Assembly: GCF_927798115.1 (NCBI RefSeq)
Contig: NZ_CAKMMG010000002.1
Span: forward strand, 186,001-250,000
From: Paenibacillus auburnensis
GTDB lineage: Bacteria > Bacillota > Bacilli > Paenibacillales > Paenibacillaceae
Direction: 5' to 3'
Length of the DNA stretch: 64,000 nucleotides
Program-made: the position numbers and the translations under genes
Shown here: one piece after another, positions 55,567-64,000 of the stretch
Position numbering within the stretch: position 1 is the stretch's first letter
Layout of the letters: each line of letters begins with the position of its first letter
The notes under the pieces: generated by a model
Told to the model about the DNA's origin: nothing
The model's input: the letters and a program-made list of their open reading frames with translations, nothing else
Database searches by the model: none

Positions 55567-55674
55567 TTCCGTTATCCCCTTTGCTTCATTGTTTTCCTTG
55601 TTTCTTATATTACAGGGCGGAATTTTCTTTTTTATTACCTGATTCTTACGAAATTCTTAAGTTGTGGTGAACGG

Positions 55675-56610
55675 TTAAAAATCCATTCTTCGGAAAGACA
55701 GGGTAAACGCTGTTCTGATGTAGGGTTTGCTGGTCAGTTTGATGGTACCGTGCATCTGCTCGGTCAGTCTTTTGGTGATCGTTAGGCCCAGCCCGCTGCC
55801 CTGATATGTCCGGTTGCGCGAGTCCTCCAGGGTGTACAGCCGCTCGAAGATTTTATCCTGATGGTCTTCCGCAATGCCCTTCCCCTTGTCCCATATTTCT
55901 ATGCAGACCTTGTCCGCTTGACTGTACAGCCGCAGACCGAGCACCCCGCCGGCATCGCCGTAGGAAATGGCATTGGACAACAGATTGCCGAGCACCCGAT
56001 CCAGAGCCTCTACATTGCCCATGATGTACAACGGCTCATCCGGAATATCAATTTGCACTTCGCTGCCTTTAGCGCTGAGAAGTTCATAGAAGGACAGAAT
56101 ATTGCGGCGGCACAGTTCACCGATCTCGACCTTGGTCAGCGGAATGTCCTTGTCGCCTGACTCCAGCTTAGCCAGATCAAAAAAACGGTTCATCAGCGTA
56201 ATCACTTCTTCCGCTTTGGCATGAATCGTCCGCAGCATTCTCTCCTGCTCCTCAGCAGACATGGAATCATCCTGAAGCAGCGTCTCAATATAGCCGAGCA
56301 CTACGGTCAGCGGGGTCTTGAGATCATGGGAAATGTTGGCCAGCATATGGCGCATGGATTGTTCCAGCCTGGCCGTCTCCACTGCACCCTTGTGATTGAC
56401 ATCCAGCAGCGAGTTGAGACCCGCAAGCAGCTTTTGCAGCGCAGGGTCACTGTTGAATAGAAGCAGCCGCTCGTGCGAGCCCCGGTCCATAATACTCTCC
56501 AGCTTGGAATGAATGTACTCCAGCTGGCGTCCGTGCTCCCGAAGCCGCAAATATTGCCACAGGACAACAAGCAGGAGCAGCACAACCCCCCCACTAAACA
56601 GAATAATCAT
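55675..56610 (-). CDS. Membrane sensor histidine kinase
   Basis: 311 residues with only one N-terminal membrane helix (about 2-20), so almost no extracellular sensor. The acceptor is H95 in NISHDLKTPLTVVLGYIETL. The catalytic domain has GNLLSNAISYGD, WDKGKGI and GSGLGLTITKRL. Such small intramembrane-type kinases usually sense through a partner ABC transporter, here encoded downstream. The ATG overlaps the regulator stop by 4 bases. A 110-base gap separates it from the ATPase gene. Confidence 0.88.
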   Translation of the reverse strand: MIILFSGGVVLLLLVVLWQYLRLREHGRQLEYIHSKLESIMDRGSHERLLLFNSDPALQKLLAGLNSLLDVNHKGAVETARLEQSMRHMLANISHDLKTPLTVVLGYIETLLQDDSMSAEEQERMLRTIHAKAEEVITLMNRFFDLAKLESGDKDIPLTKVEIGELCRRNILSFYELLSAKGSEVQIDIPDEPLYIMGNVEALDRVLGNLLSNAISYGDAGGVLGLRLYSQADKVCIEIWDKGKGIAEDHQDKIFERLYTLEDSRNRTYQGSGLGLTITKRLTEQMHGTIKLTSKPYIRTAFTLSFRRMDF

Positions 56611-57335
56611 AAAAGCACATCCCCCAGCTTATAACCGATGCCCCATAACGTTTTGATGTACTCCGGATGGGACGGATCATCCTCGATCTTCTCCCGCAGC
56701 CTGCGCATATGTACGTTAATGACATTCTCATCCCCATAGTAATCATCTTCCCAGACCAGGCTGTAAATCTGCGCCTTCGTGAACACTCTGCCCGGATTCG
56801 CGGCGAATAGCTTCAGGATATGAAACTCTTTGGCGGTCAGTTTGATCTCTTCTCCATCCTTCAATGCCGAGAACGTGTCCAGGTTCACCGTCAGGCCGCG
56901 CAGCAGGATGACCTTCCCCTGTTCATTGGGTGTCACAGCTTCTTCCGCTTTGGTACCGGCTGCTGCATAACCCGCCCGGCGGATTGCCGCCTTCACCCGG
57001 GCCGCCAGCTCAATCATCGAGAACGGCTTGGTGATATAATCATCCGCACCAAAACCAAGTCCGAGTGCCTTATCCACATCACTGTCTTTAGCCGACATTA
57101 TCAGCACCGGCACCAGACTTCCGGCACGGATCGTCTGAAGCACATCCATGCCGCTGCGCTTCGGCAGCATCAAATCCAGCAGCACTAGAGCATAGGCTGT
57201 GCCGCCGAGAATCTTCCGTTCTGCCGCTTCCCCGTCGAATGCCATATCCACCTCATAGCCTTCTTTTGCCAAATACGAGCTTACCATTCTGCTTATATCT
57301 TCATCATCTTCTATTAGCAGCACACGCTGTTGCAC
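56607..57335 (-). CDS. OmpR/PhoB-family response regulator
   Basis: 242 residues. The receiver domain (1-118) has the acidic pocket EDDED and the phospho-acceptor D54 (LLDLMLPKRSG), with K in YITKPFSM. The winged helix (about 145-240) ends VHMRRLREKIEDDPSHPEYI and KTLWGIGYKLGDVLL. It is first in the regulator-kinase-ATPase-permease cluster and probably controls the ABC genes. Confidence 0.92.
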   Translation of the reverse strand: MQQRVLLIEDDEDISRMVSSYLAKEGYEVDMAFDGEAAERKILGGTAYALVLLDLMLPKRSGMDVLQTIRAGSLVPVLIMSAKDSDVDKALGLGFGADDYITKPFSMIELAARVKAAIRRAGYAAAGTKAEEAVTPNEQGKVILLRGLTVNLDTFSALKDGEEIKLTAKEFHILKLFAANPGRVFTKAQIYSLVWEDDYYGDENVINVHMRRLREKIEDDPSHPEYIKTLWGIGYKLGDVLL

Positions 57336-57390
57336 GGCAGTACCTCCCAGAACTCTATCTTTTATTAATTAAAGTATAGCAATATTGCGG

Positions 57391-58296
57391 TCATTCATAA
57401 TAGCCCCGGATGTCCGGCAGCTCTTTATAGAGCTTCTCCTCCTGCACCATACCGATGATGTAACGGGCCAGCGCTGTCATTTCCTTGCCGTCTGCACTCT
57501 GGTCACATTCACTCCACGCAAACTGCAGCTCATGATTATTAATGTCTATTTGCAGCTCATAGCTCACAGACGGCTTGATGTTGCAGGATCCGGTTAATGT
57601 TTTGTCATGCATATAATTGGCCAGCACAAGCTCCCGGAAAATCTTCTGCAGCTGCCCGTGAGACAGCTTAAAGTGATCCGCCTCAGCAACAGAGCCGTCC
57701 TGGAGATCTTTTACCAGCTTCTCTTGAATGGTATTGATCTCGTTTCTGAGGTTCACCCCGTACTTCAGCACGAATCCGAAATCATCCATCTCTGACAGCT
57801 CGAATCCGATCCATAGCAGCGCCGTTTCCGGGTATTCCCCCTCGCAGCCCGTCAGCGTGTATTTGAGCACTGTACTCTCATCCTCGCGGTTAAGTGCTGT
57901 ACAAACAAATGTCCCTGTTTCTTTAGGGCCAAAATCGTCTTCTGTAGTGTCATAGGCAATAACCAGCTTGCCACCCTTATACCGCAGTTCCTTATAGATT
58001 GGGCCTCCCTCCGGGGTGTACTGTATCAACCGCAGGCTGCCGCTTCGCCGCTCCATGAATTCATCCAGCCGGTCCAGATTCTTAATCGTATAGCCGTGAG
58101 AATAGACAACATCCTCTTGTTCGTTGATCTCATGGCTGAGAGGACCACCCGCCTGTTCCTTATGCAGCAGGGAGCAGCCTGAGAAGGCGAACATCACCAG
58201 CAGCCCGGTTAGAGTAGTCAACAGAGCCAAGCGAAGTGCTGAAATCTTCCTGATCTTCGGCAATCGTCCCCTTGAGCTGATTCGTGACATGCGCAT
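57391..58296 (-). CDS. DUF4362 lipoprotein
   Basis: 301 residues. The signal ends in FAFSGC (lipobox; Cys at about 41 after a long positive N-region). The mature part begins with a DUF4362 domain: DVVYSHGYTIKNLDRLDEFM, LRLIQYTPEGGPIYKELRY and YDTTEDDFGPKETGTFVC, family function unknown. A second unit (about 165-300) repeats some of the helical pattern. AAGGAGG precedes ATG 58296, 9 bases away. It lies upstream of the two-component genes but has its own promoter region and is 55 bases from them. Confidence 0.8.
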   Translation of the reverse strand: MRMSRISSRGRLPKIRKISALRLALLTTLTGLLVMFAFSGCSLLHKEQAGGPLSHEINEQEDVVYSHGYTIKNLDRLDEFMERRSGSLRLIQYTPEGGPIYKELRYKGGKLVIAYDTTEDDFGPKETGTFVCTALNREDESTVLKYTLTGCEGEYPETALLWIGFELSEMDDFGFVLKYGVNLRNEINTIQEKLVKDLQDGSVAEADHFKLSHGQLQKIFRELVLANYMHDKTLTGSCNIKPSVSYELQIDINNHELQFAWSECDQSADGKEMTALARYIIGMVQEEKLYKELPDIRGYYE

Positions 58297-58510
58297 GTAT
58301 GCCGGTCCTCCTTCAGAATACTGGAAAGGAATGGTTCTTTGTTAAAGTATACCAACCGTTCGCGGTTCTTTCTACTATAGATCAACACGGATAAATGCTG
58401 GGGAGCGGGCACGCTGCATCTTAAATAGCTGCTCCTAAGTCATTTCAGGTTCATTAAAGGTACCGCGCGTATCATGCTTCTTAAGAACTTAAACGCAGAG
58501 GTGATCCTGA

Positions 58511-59500
58511 ATGGCACAAATGGACAAAAAGAAAACCCTGAGCTTCAAACAAAAAATAGGGATAGGAATTCTAGTATTTCTGCTGGTGGTTGGCGGAGTG
58601 GTATATAAGCTGGCAGACCGTTACTTAATCGAGCATGTAGAAGTCGTCGTAGCTGATGAAGCAGCTTCGTCAGACAGTACAAGCGGTACAGCCGCCACCA
58701 ATGACACTACTACCACGACTGCCACAACTGCCGCGGAGGTTAATGCCACTTCAGATGACTGGAGCTACAGCAGCGACGATATCCAGATCAAGATCGATCA
58801 GGTGCAGACCGGATCCGGATCCGACCAGATCACTTACTTTGTCGCTGATGTCGTGCTTAAGAATTCCAGCAGCCTGCGTTCCGCTTTTGCCGACAATAGC
58901 TTCGGCACGAACATCACAGAGGTGACCTCGGAGATTGCCGCCAGCAACGATGCGCTGTTCGCGATCAACGGCGATTACTATGGCTTCCGTGAAGACGGCG
59001 TGATTATCCGTAACGGCACAGTGTATCGGGATGATCCGGTGCGGGACGCAATGGCGCTGTTCGAAGACGGGACGATGCAGACCTATAACGAGGAAGAAAT
59101 CTCTTCGTCCGAGCTGCTGGCGCAAGGGGTTACCAATACACTCTCGTTCGGTCCGATTCTGATTCAGGACGGCCAGATCACCAGTGATTTCAGCAATGTC
59201 AAAATCGATACCAACTTCGGCAACCGCTCGATTCAAAATGCAAATCCGCGGACGGCGATCGGGATGATTGCCCCGAACCATTATGTGTTTGTTGTGGTTG
59301 ACGGGCGCAACGAAGGCTACAGCCGCGGAATGACACTCACCGAGCTTGCAGATCTGATGCAGGACCTCGGTGCCACAGAAGCCTACAATCTCGACGGCGG
59401 CGGTTCATCCACCATGTATTTCATGGGACGGGTCGTCAACAACCCGCAGGGCAAAAACCAGGAACGCGGCGTAAGCGACATACTTTATATTAAGGAGTGA
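58511..59500 (+). CDS. Membrane-anchored phosphodiester glycosidase (NAGPA-like)
   Basis: 329 residues. Residues about 17-38 form a membrane helix after a positive N-terminus, so it is a type II anchored surface protein. A Thr/Ala/Ser-rich linker (50-80) follows. The domain at about 85-329 is of the phosphodiester glycosidase family: LFAINGDYYGFREDG, NPRTAIGMIAPNHYVFVVVD and YNLDGGGSSTMYFMG are its signature blocks. In animals the homologue uncovers mannose 6-phosphate; in bacteria the substrates are presumably cell-wall or exopolysaccharide phosphodiesters. CAGAGGTGAT precedes ATG 58511. The next gene begins 5 bases later. Confidence 0.88.
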   Translation: MAQMDKKKTLSFKQKIGIGILVFLLVVGGVVYKLADRYLIEHVEVVVADEAASSDSTSGTAATNDTTTTTATTAAEVNATSDDWSYSSDDIQIKIDQVQTGSGSDQITYFVADVVLKNSSSLRSAFADNSFGTNITEVTSEIAASNDALFAINGDYYGFREDGVIIRNGTVYRDDPVRDAMALFEDGTMQTYNEEEISSSELLAQGVTNTLSFGPILIQDGQITSDFSNVKIDTNFGNRSIQNANPRTAIGMIAPNHYVFVVVDGRNEGYSRGMTLTELADLMQDLGATEAYNLDGGGSSTMYFMGRVVNNPQGKNQERGVSDILYIKE

Positions 59501-59505
59501 CCAAT

Positions 59506-60519
59506 ATGATAACTATACTAATTCCTGCGTATGAACCAGACGAACGGCTGCTGGATTTGATTATCAAGCTGCAAGATTACCACCTCGGCTCCATTGTCAT
59601 TGTGGATGACGGCAGTGGCGCGGCTTACCGCGGACTCTTCCAGACTGCTGAAGCTTTTGGCTGCGATGTCCTGACTCATTCGGTCAATCTCGGAAAAGGA
59701 CAGGCTCTAAAGACCGGCTTCAAGTATATTCAGGAGGCAGGGCTGCCCGGCTATGTAGTCTGCGCAGACAGCGACGGGCAGCATCTGCCCCATGACATCA
59801 AGCGGATTGCTGATATCCTGCTGAACCAGCCCACCCCCGGGATTGTGCTCGGCAGCCGCCGCTTCAGCGGAAAGATTCCGCTGCGCAGCAGCTTTGGAAA
59901 CTCGGTGACAAGAGGGGTCTTCTCCCTCACCACAGGCACGAAAATCTATGATACCCAGACCGGCCTGCGCGGCTTCTCCCCCTCCATGCTGGGTTGGCTG
60001 TGCCAGATTCCGGGGGACCGGTTCGAGTACGAAATGAACATGCTGCTGACCGCCCACAAGGAGGGCTATAAAATCACTGAAGAGTTCATTGATACCGTGT
60101 ATCTGGACCACAATAAATCGTCCCATTTCCGGCCGCTTGTCGACTCATTCCGGATCTATCTGCCGATTCTGATGTTCAGCACCTCTTCGCTGCTGTCTGC
60201 CCTGCTCGACTTCACGCTGCTGTTCCTGTTCCAGAGTCTCACCCATAACCTGTTCCTGTCAGTAGCCGCTGCGAGATTATGCAGCTCAATCTTCAACTAC
60301 TCCGTCAACCGGAAATATGTCTTCACCGGCGGCAAGAAGTCGAGACTCCAGTCGCTGCCCAAATACTTCTCCCTCGTGATCCTCGTGCTGCTGTTCAATT
60401 ACGGGCTGCTCTACTTCTATAATGAGCAACTGATCATCCCGCTGGTCGCGGCTAAGATCCTGACCGAAATTTCGATCTTCCTGTTCAGTTACTGGGCACA
60501 GCGGAAGTTTGTATACTAA
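59506..60519 (+). CDS. GT2 glycosyltransferase fused to a GtrA-type membrane domain
   Basis: 337 residues. The N-terminal GT-A domain (about 1-220) has ITILIPAYEPDERLLDLIIK, VDDGSG and the metal-binding CADSDGQH (DxD-like). The GtrA domain (about 220-337) has four membrane helices, with SALLDFTLLFLF, NYSVNRKYVFTGG and FLFSYWAQRKFVY. This fusion resembles polyprenyl-phosphate sugar transferase plus flippase, which makes and carries lipid-linked sugars across the membrane. ATG 59506 has AAGGAG 8 bases upstream and lies 5 bases after the previous gene, so the two are co-translated. Confidence 0.88.
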   Translation: MITILIPAYEPDERLLDLIIKLQDYHLGSIVIVDDGSGAAYRGLFQTAEAFGCDVLTHSVNLGKGQALKTGFKYIQEAGLPGYVVCADSDGQHLPHDIKRIADILLNQPTPGIVLGSRRFSGKIPLRSSFGNSVTRGVFSLTTGTKIYDTQTGLRGFSPSMLGWLCQIPGDRFEYEMNMLLTAHKEGYKITEEFIDTVYLDHNKSSHFRPLVDSFRIYLPILMFSTSSLLSALLDFTLLFLFQSLTHNLFLSVAAARLCSSIFNYSVNRKYVFTGGKKSRLQSLPKYFSLVILVLLFNYGLLYFYNEQLIIPLVAAKILTEISIFLFSYWAQRKFVY

Positions 60520-60526
60520 GTGTGCT

Positions 60527-60576
60527 AATAAGCTCTCCGGCTGCAATGGGTATCGTTAGCCGGGGAGCTTATTTTT
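60527..60576 (+). terminator. Terminator of the glycosidase-glycosyltransferase operon
   Basis: AATAAGCTCTCCGGCT pairs with AGCCGGGGAGCTTATT (one G-T), followed by TTTTT. Confidence 0.88.
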
Positions 60577-60612
60577 GCTGACTGTCCATGTTTATTGAAT
60601 GATAAACAACAG

Positions 60613-60801
60613 GTGATTGCACTTTCTGCAATAGATTACTCCTATGCCTGAGGTAAAATCGTATTCTGCTGTATTTCATACAATTGATTGTTGGATTTCC
60701 GGGTTCAAAAACCTTTTTCCGGGAAATCTCCTGCACAAAGTGCAATAGAATCTTTTTCCAGGCTAATTCGGGTGCAATCTGCTGTAGCAAATGCAATAGA
60801 A
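60613..60801 (+). repeat. Three imperfect copies of a TGCAATAGA-containing repeat
   Basis: TTGCACTTTCTGCAATAGATT (60617-60637), TGCACAAAGTGCAATAGAATC (60732-60752) and GTAGCAAATGCAATAGAAC (60784-60802) share the arrangement TGCA-N4-TGCAATAGA or close variants. This region of about 400 bases between a terminator and spoVR holds no gene. Confidence 0.6.
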
Positions 60802-60979
60802 CGTGTAAGTGATAGAGATTGAAGCTGGAAGATCGGCAATGAGGCCGCTGGGCATCATACTCTCACCCTGCTGCCCATATACTTGTATAAGAACAGTTCC
60901 GGACGCAGCTGCGGAACTTCTGCGGCGCAGTCAGAATAAGTTGCAGCAAACACAGCAAGCTGGAGGGAGAGATGGATGC

Positions 60980-62377
60980 ATGCCTCAAGAAGATGAGATA
61001 AAAGCGCTGGAGCGGGCGATTGCCGAGATCACAGAGATCGCTACCGGGTTTGGGCTGGATTTCTACCCGATGCGTTATGAAATATGCCCCGCTGATATTA
61101 TTTATACCTTCGGTGCGTACGGGATGCCAACCCGGTTCGGACACTGGAGCTTTGGTAAAACTTTTCATAAGATGAAGTCGCAATATGACTTCGGGCTCAG
61201 CAAAATCTACGAGCTCGTCATTAACTCCAATCCCTGCTATGCCTTCCTGCTGGACGGCAACTCGCTGATCCAGAATAAGCTGATCGTCGCCCACGTCCTG
61301 GCGCACTGCGATTTCTTCAAAAACAATATGCGTTTCTCCATGTCCAACCGTGATATGGTTGAGAGCATGTCTGCCACAGCCGACCGGATTGCCGGATATT
61401 CGGTAACCTACGGGATTGATACCGTGGAGAGCTTCATCGACTCGGTGCTGGCGATTCAGGAGCATATCGACCCCAGCCTGATCCAGCCGCGCAAGCTGGG
61501 CAAAACCCACCTGCTGGAAGCCAAAATGAAGGAGCGCAAGGATACCCCGGTAGGCGGAGCCGCAGAGGAGAATGCCTACAGCGAGCTCTGGAAGCTGGAT
61601 CAGGCCAACGCCGGACCTGCAGCGCCCGATGCAGCCGGAAAACGCACCTTCCCGCCAGAGCCGGAGAAGGATATTGTCTGGTTCATCCAGCAGTATTCGA
61701 CGACACTGGAAGACTGGCAGCGCGACATTATGACCATGCTGCGGGACGAAATGCTCTATTTCTGGCCGCAGATGGAGACGAAGATCATGAACGAAGGCTG
61801 GGCTTCCTACTGGCATCAGCGCATCATGCGCGAGCTGGATCTGACTCCCGAGGAGACGATTGAGTACTCGAAGCTGAATTCGTCGGTGGTGCAACCTTCG
61901 CGCCAGAGTCTAAACCCGTACTACCTGGGCCTCAAAATCTTCGAGGACATCGAACGCCGCTGGGACCGTGATAAAATCTTCGAGGTCCGCGAGCTCGACT
62001 CTGACATCTCATTTATCCGCAGTTACCTGTCCAAACAGCTGGTCAATGACCTTGACCTCTATGTGTTCGAGAAAAAAGGCCCGGAATGGAAAATCACCGA
62101 CAAAGCCTGGGAAAATGTGCGCGACCAGCTCGTGCTCGCCCGGGTCAACGGCGGCTCTCCCTACCTGGTTATCCAGGATGCCGACTACGAACGCAACGGC
62201 GAGCTGATGATCGCCCACCGCTACGAGAGCATCGAGCTGGACCTGAAATACCTGGAGCGTACCCTCCCGCACATCTATGCTCTCTGGGGCCGCACCGTCC
62301 ACCTGCAAACCGTGGTCGAAGACAAAAAAGCCCTTTTTACCTATGACGGCAAAAAGGTGCAGCGGAAGTTTTTGTAG
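60980..62377 (+). CDS. spoVR: SpoVR family sporulation protein
   Basis: 465 residues, similar in length to B. subtilis SpoVR (involved in spore cortex formation; function with YhbH/YeaH and PrkA). The highly conserved blocks [39 protein letters not shown] and [15 protein letters not shown] are present, as is [13 protein letters not shown] later. ATG 60980 starts [13 protein letters not shown], matching the family's N-terminus, with GGAGGGAGA upstream. An upstream in-frame extension to 60809 has no counterpart and is likely untranslated. A strong terminator follows. Confidence 0.93.
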   Translation: MPQEDEIKALERAIAEITEIATGFGLDFYPMRYEICPADIIYTFGAYGMPTRFGHWSFGKTFHKMKSQYDFGLSKIYELVINSNPCYAFLLDGNSLIQNKLIVAHVLAHCDFFKNNMRFSMSNRDMVESMSATADRIAGYSVTYGIDTVESFIDSVLAIQEHIDPSLIQPRKLGKTHLLEAKMKERKDTPVGGAAEENAYSELWKLDQANAGPAAPDAAGKRTFPPEPEKDIVWFIQQYSTTLEDWQRDIMTMLRDEMLYFWPQMETKIMNEGWASYWHQRIMRELDLTPEETIEYSKLNSSVVQPSRQSLNPYYLGLKIFEDIERRWDRDKIFEVRELDSDISFIRSYLSKQLVNDLDLYVFEKKGPEWKITDKAWENVRDQLVLARVNGGSPYLVIQDADYERNGELMIAHRYESIELDLKYLERTLPHIYALWGRTVHLQTVVEDKKALFTYDGKKVQRKFL

Positions 62378-62396
62378 CAGTATTATGGAATTATGT

Positions 62397-62453
62397 GCAC
62401 GATACTGCGCGTTTCCCTGGCGGAAATGCGCAGTATCGTGCCCTTTTCTTTTT
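62397..62453 (+). terminator. Terminator of spoVR
   Basis: GCACGATACTGCGC and GCGCAGTATCGTGC form a 14-bp perfect stem, with a TTTCC/GGAAA inner pairing and a T-rich tail. Confidence 0.9.
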
Positions 62454-63953
62454 TTATGATAGCAAATTTACGAACTTCACCTCCGGGAAGCGGCTATCCG
62501 GTCCTTTCATTAAGATTCCTCCTTGATTTTTTAGATACATATCGAAGAAATCCAGCATATAAGCATTGATAACGGAGTCCGCTCGTTTGGGCTCTATCTT
62601 TCCTGTAATGCCCAGCCTTTTGAAGATCGGTGAAATGAACTGTACGTTGGTAAAATTTAAATGTTCCGTATTTTCGATAGATAGGACTTGTCCCCCTGCG
62701 GCGACCGTTTCGCGCATCCGTTCAAGCTCCAGCTTTTTATCTTCCGTTACTTGGTCCTCCCACTCTCTAGTTGAACCCATACGGTTAAGCTCTGCATCTG
62801 TGTAGACCCGGTTATCCATCACCCTTTTTAATTTTTCGGAATAGCTTTCCGAGTTAATGAACAAAAATGGCTTTCGCAGCCCCTCTCTGTCACGCAGCCG
62901 GTAAAGCCCTCCATCAAGGTCTATGCCAACCGCGATCCGCGGATCGTAAGCAGCGTCATAGGCCGTCGCTCCGCCAATAGAATGACCGAACACCCCGACA
63001 TGACCGAGATCAATCTTCCCTTGTAAATGACTTGGAATCTGCCCCGATTGGATGAGTCCGAATTGATCCAGTACAAACGCCACATCTTCGGTTAAGACTT
63101 TTCCCAACTTGTCGCGAATTTTTGTTCCTGTCCGGTAATCATTGCCTTGTGAGAATAAGTCGTTGGTTGTGCTGGTCGTGATTCGCCCGTCCGGAAACTC
63201 GGTGGCAAATGTATTATAGGTGTGGTCGATCACTGCCACGATATATCCGTGACTCGCGAGATATTCAGCTTGCGATGTGTGGAGGAACCTGGAAGAGCCG
63301 TTGCCGGGATTCGCAAGGATCAGCGGGTATGACGTCTGTGCCGAAGAGACTTCGGCCTCTGAATAAGTATGACTGGATACGTACCTCAGGTGCCCAAAAG
63401 TAAACCCGGGAAGTCCATAGTCCGCGACCATATAACGTAAAATCCTGGGTTCAGGAATAAAGGGAGCATACTTGCCGGTGCCAGCCTGAGCCGGGTACCA
63501 TATCTGGACCATTAATTCTCTATTGCCCTCTCTGGTTTCGCCGAAAATCTCTTTCCTATGGGTATCCACGAAATGAAAAGTTTGCGTTCCTACCTTAAAT
63601 TCGCCTGTCGGTTCAGGTAGTTTAAATACAGGAAAAGCATACATAAGGACCGCTGTTACGGCCAGCATTACCGCTATAGTGGTATAAGCTGCACCCGATA
63701 TGAACCGCATTTTTATGAGGGCTTTTTTCTTAAACAAGCTATAACCTGAAACCGCTAAAAAAAGGATCGTTAGGCAATATGGGAACAATAGCTGAACCCT
63801 GTATCCTTCCACCGTCCAATGAATGACCAGCAAAAGTGTAGCGATCCCGCTTGCAATAAATACTGGAATTCTACGCCGTCCTTTTGTTAATATGACTGTT
63901 AATGCAAACAAGCCGATGTTTGATAAAAAAAGCAACAGTTCAAATAGCCTCAT
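62454..63953 (-). CDS. Membrane alpha/beta hydrolase, PAF-acetylhydrolase-like
   Basis: 499 residues. Four hydrophobic helices (about 3-20, 30-48, 55-75, 90-112) are followed by an extracellular or periplasm-side alpha/beta hydrolase domain (about 130-499) of the platelet-activating factor acetylhydrolase/YfkN-dienelactone type. The nucleophile Ser is in VGVFGHSIGGATAYD, the acid in GIDLDGGLYR and the His in NTEHLNFTN. ATG 63953 is preceded by AAGGAGAATCGGG; the frame extends to 63995 but lacks a ribosome binding site there. The substrate is unknown; short-chain esters or lipids are likely. Confidence 0.8.
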   Translation of the reverse strand: MRLFELLLFLSNIGLFALTVILTKGRRRIPVFIASGIATLLLVIHWTVEGYRVQLLFPYCLTILFLAVSGYSLFKKKALIKMRFISGAAYTTIAVMLAVTAVLMYAFPVFKLPEPTGEFKVGTQTFHFVDTHRKEIFGETREGNRELMVQIWYPAQAGTGKYAPFIPEPRILRYMVADYGLPGFTFGHLRYVSSHTYSEAEVSSAQTSYPLILANPGNGSSRFLHTSQAEYLASHGYIVAVIDHTYNTFATEFPDGRITTSTTNDLFSQGNDYRTGTKIRDKLGKVLTEDVAFVLDQFGLIQSGQIPSHLQGKIDLGHVGVFGHSIGGATAYDAAYDPRIAVGIDLDGGLYRLRDREGLRKPFLFINSESYSEKLKRVMDNRVYTDAELNRMGSTREWEDQVTEDKKLELERMRETVAAGGQVLSIENTEHLNFTNVQFISPIFKRLGITGKIEPKRADSVINAYMLDFFDMYLKNQGGILMKGPDSRFPEVKFVNLLS

Positions 63954-64000
63954 CCCGATTCTCCTTTTAAAACTTTCTATTTTTGTTTGTTCCAATCTTA

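Noticed and set aside
60809..60979. N-terminal extension of SpoVR
   Set aside because: SpoVR proteins begin near the ATG at 60980, and the upstream residues (including CCPYTC) have no family counterpart or ribosome binding site.

Overview
The window looks like a chromosomal segment of a spore-forming, Gram-positive Firmicute of the Paenibacillus type. The evidence is a sufCDSUB iron-sulfur operon in the Bacillus order, sporulation genes (yhbH, spoVR), lipoprotein-type solute-binding proteins, an S-layer-anchored giant amylase, strong AGGAGG ribosome binding sites, frequent TTG starts, and many perfect hairpin-plus-T-tract terminators. I saw no rRNA, tRNA, CRISPR array, transposase or prophage gene. 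The species is an inference from gene content, not from a marker gene.

Layout. 0-3 kb: a 5'-nucleotidase-like gene cut by the left edge, a fused molybdopterin synthase (MoaD-MoaE), an HD-GYP protein lacking the histidine of its HD dyad, and a small unknown. 3-7 kb: a heterodimeric ABC exporter behind a repeat-containing leader. 7.4-16 kb: a DUF2935 protein, the suf operon behind a promoter overlapped by a Fur-like box, DUF1802, Dps, a YunC-like protein and an unknown. 16-26.5 kb: mixed housekeeping genes (DUF423, a lipoprotein, an amidohydrolase, yhbH, a stalk-domain protein, a PadR/DUF2812 pair with three phased operators, a GH4 alpha-galactosidase and an AraC regulator).

26.7-50 kb is an alpha-glucan utilisation island: a chemoreceptor, malEFG-type importer genes without an ATPase gene, a cyclomaltodextrinase/neopullulanase, a 2526-residue surface enzyme with separate pullulanase and alpha-amylase catalytic domains plus three SLH domains, a LacI-type regulator, beta-phosphoglucomutase, maltose phosphorylase and an oligo-1,6-glucosidase. 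The inferred pathway: starch and pullulan are cut at the cell surface, maltodextrins enter through MalEFG, intracellular GH13 enzymes trim them, and maltose phosphorylase plus beta-phosphoglucomutase turn maltose into glucose and glucose 6-phosphate. Copies of a GCAAACGTTTGC-like operator and cre-like sites lie in front of the island's transcription units.

50-64 kb: an AraC/GyrI-like regulator, DegV, a soluble PAS histidine kinase, a four-gene two-component/ABC module of the bacitracin-resistance type, a DUF4362 lipoprotein, a membrane-anchored phosphodiester glycosidase paired with a GT2-GtrA fusion glycosyltransferase, spoVR, and a PAF-acetylhydrolase-like membrane hydrolase.

The least explained content is non-coding: a repeat family that ends in the ribosome binding site of three unrelated genes, two copies of a long palindromic element flanking malP, a third repeat family before spoVR, and a structured leader with a terminator before the cyclomaltodextrinase.
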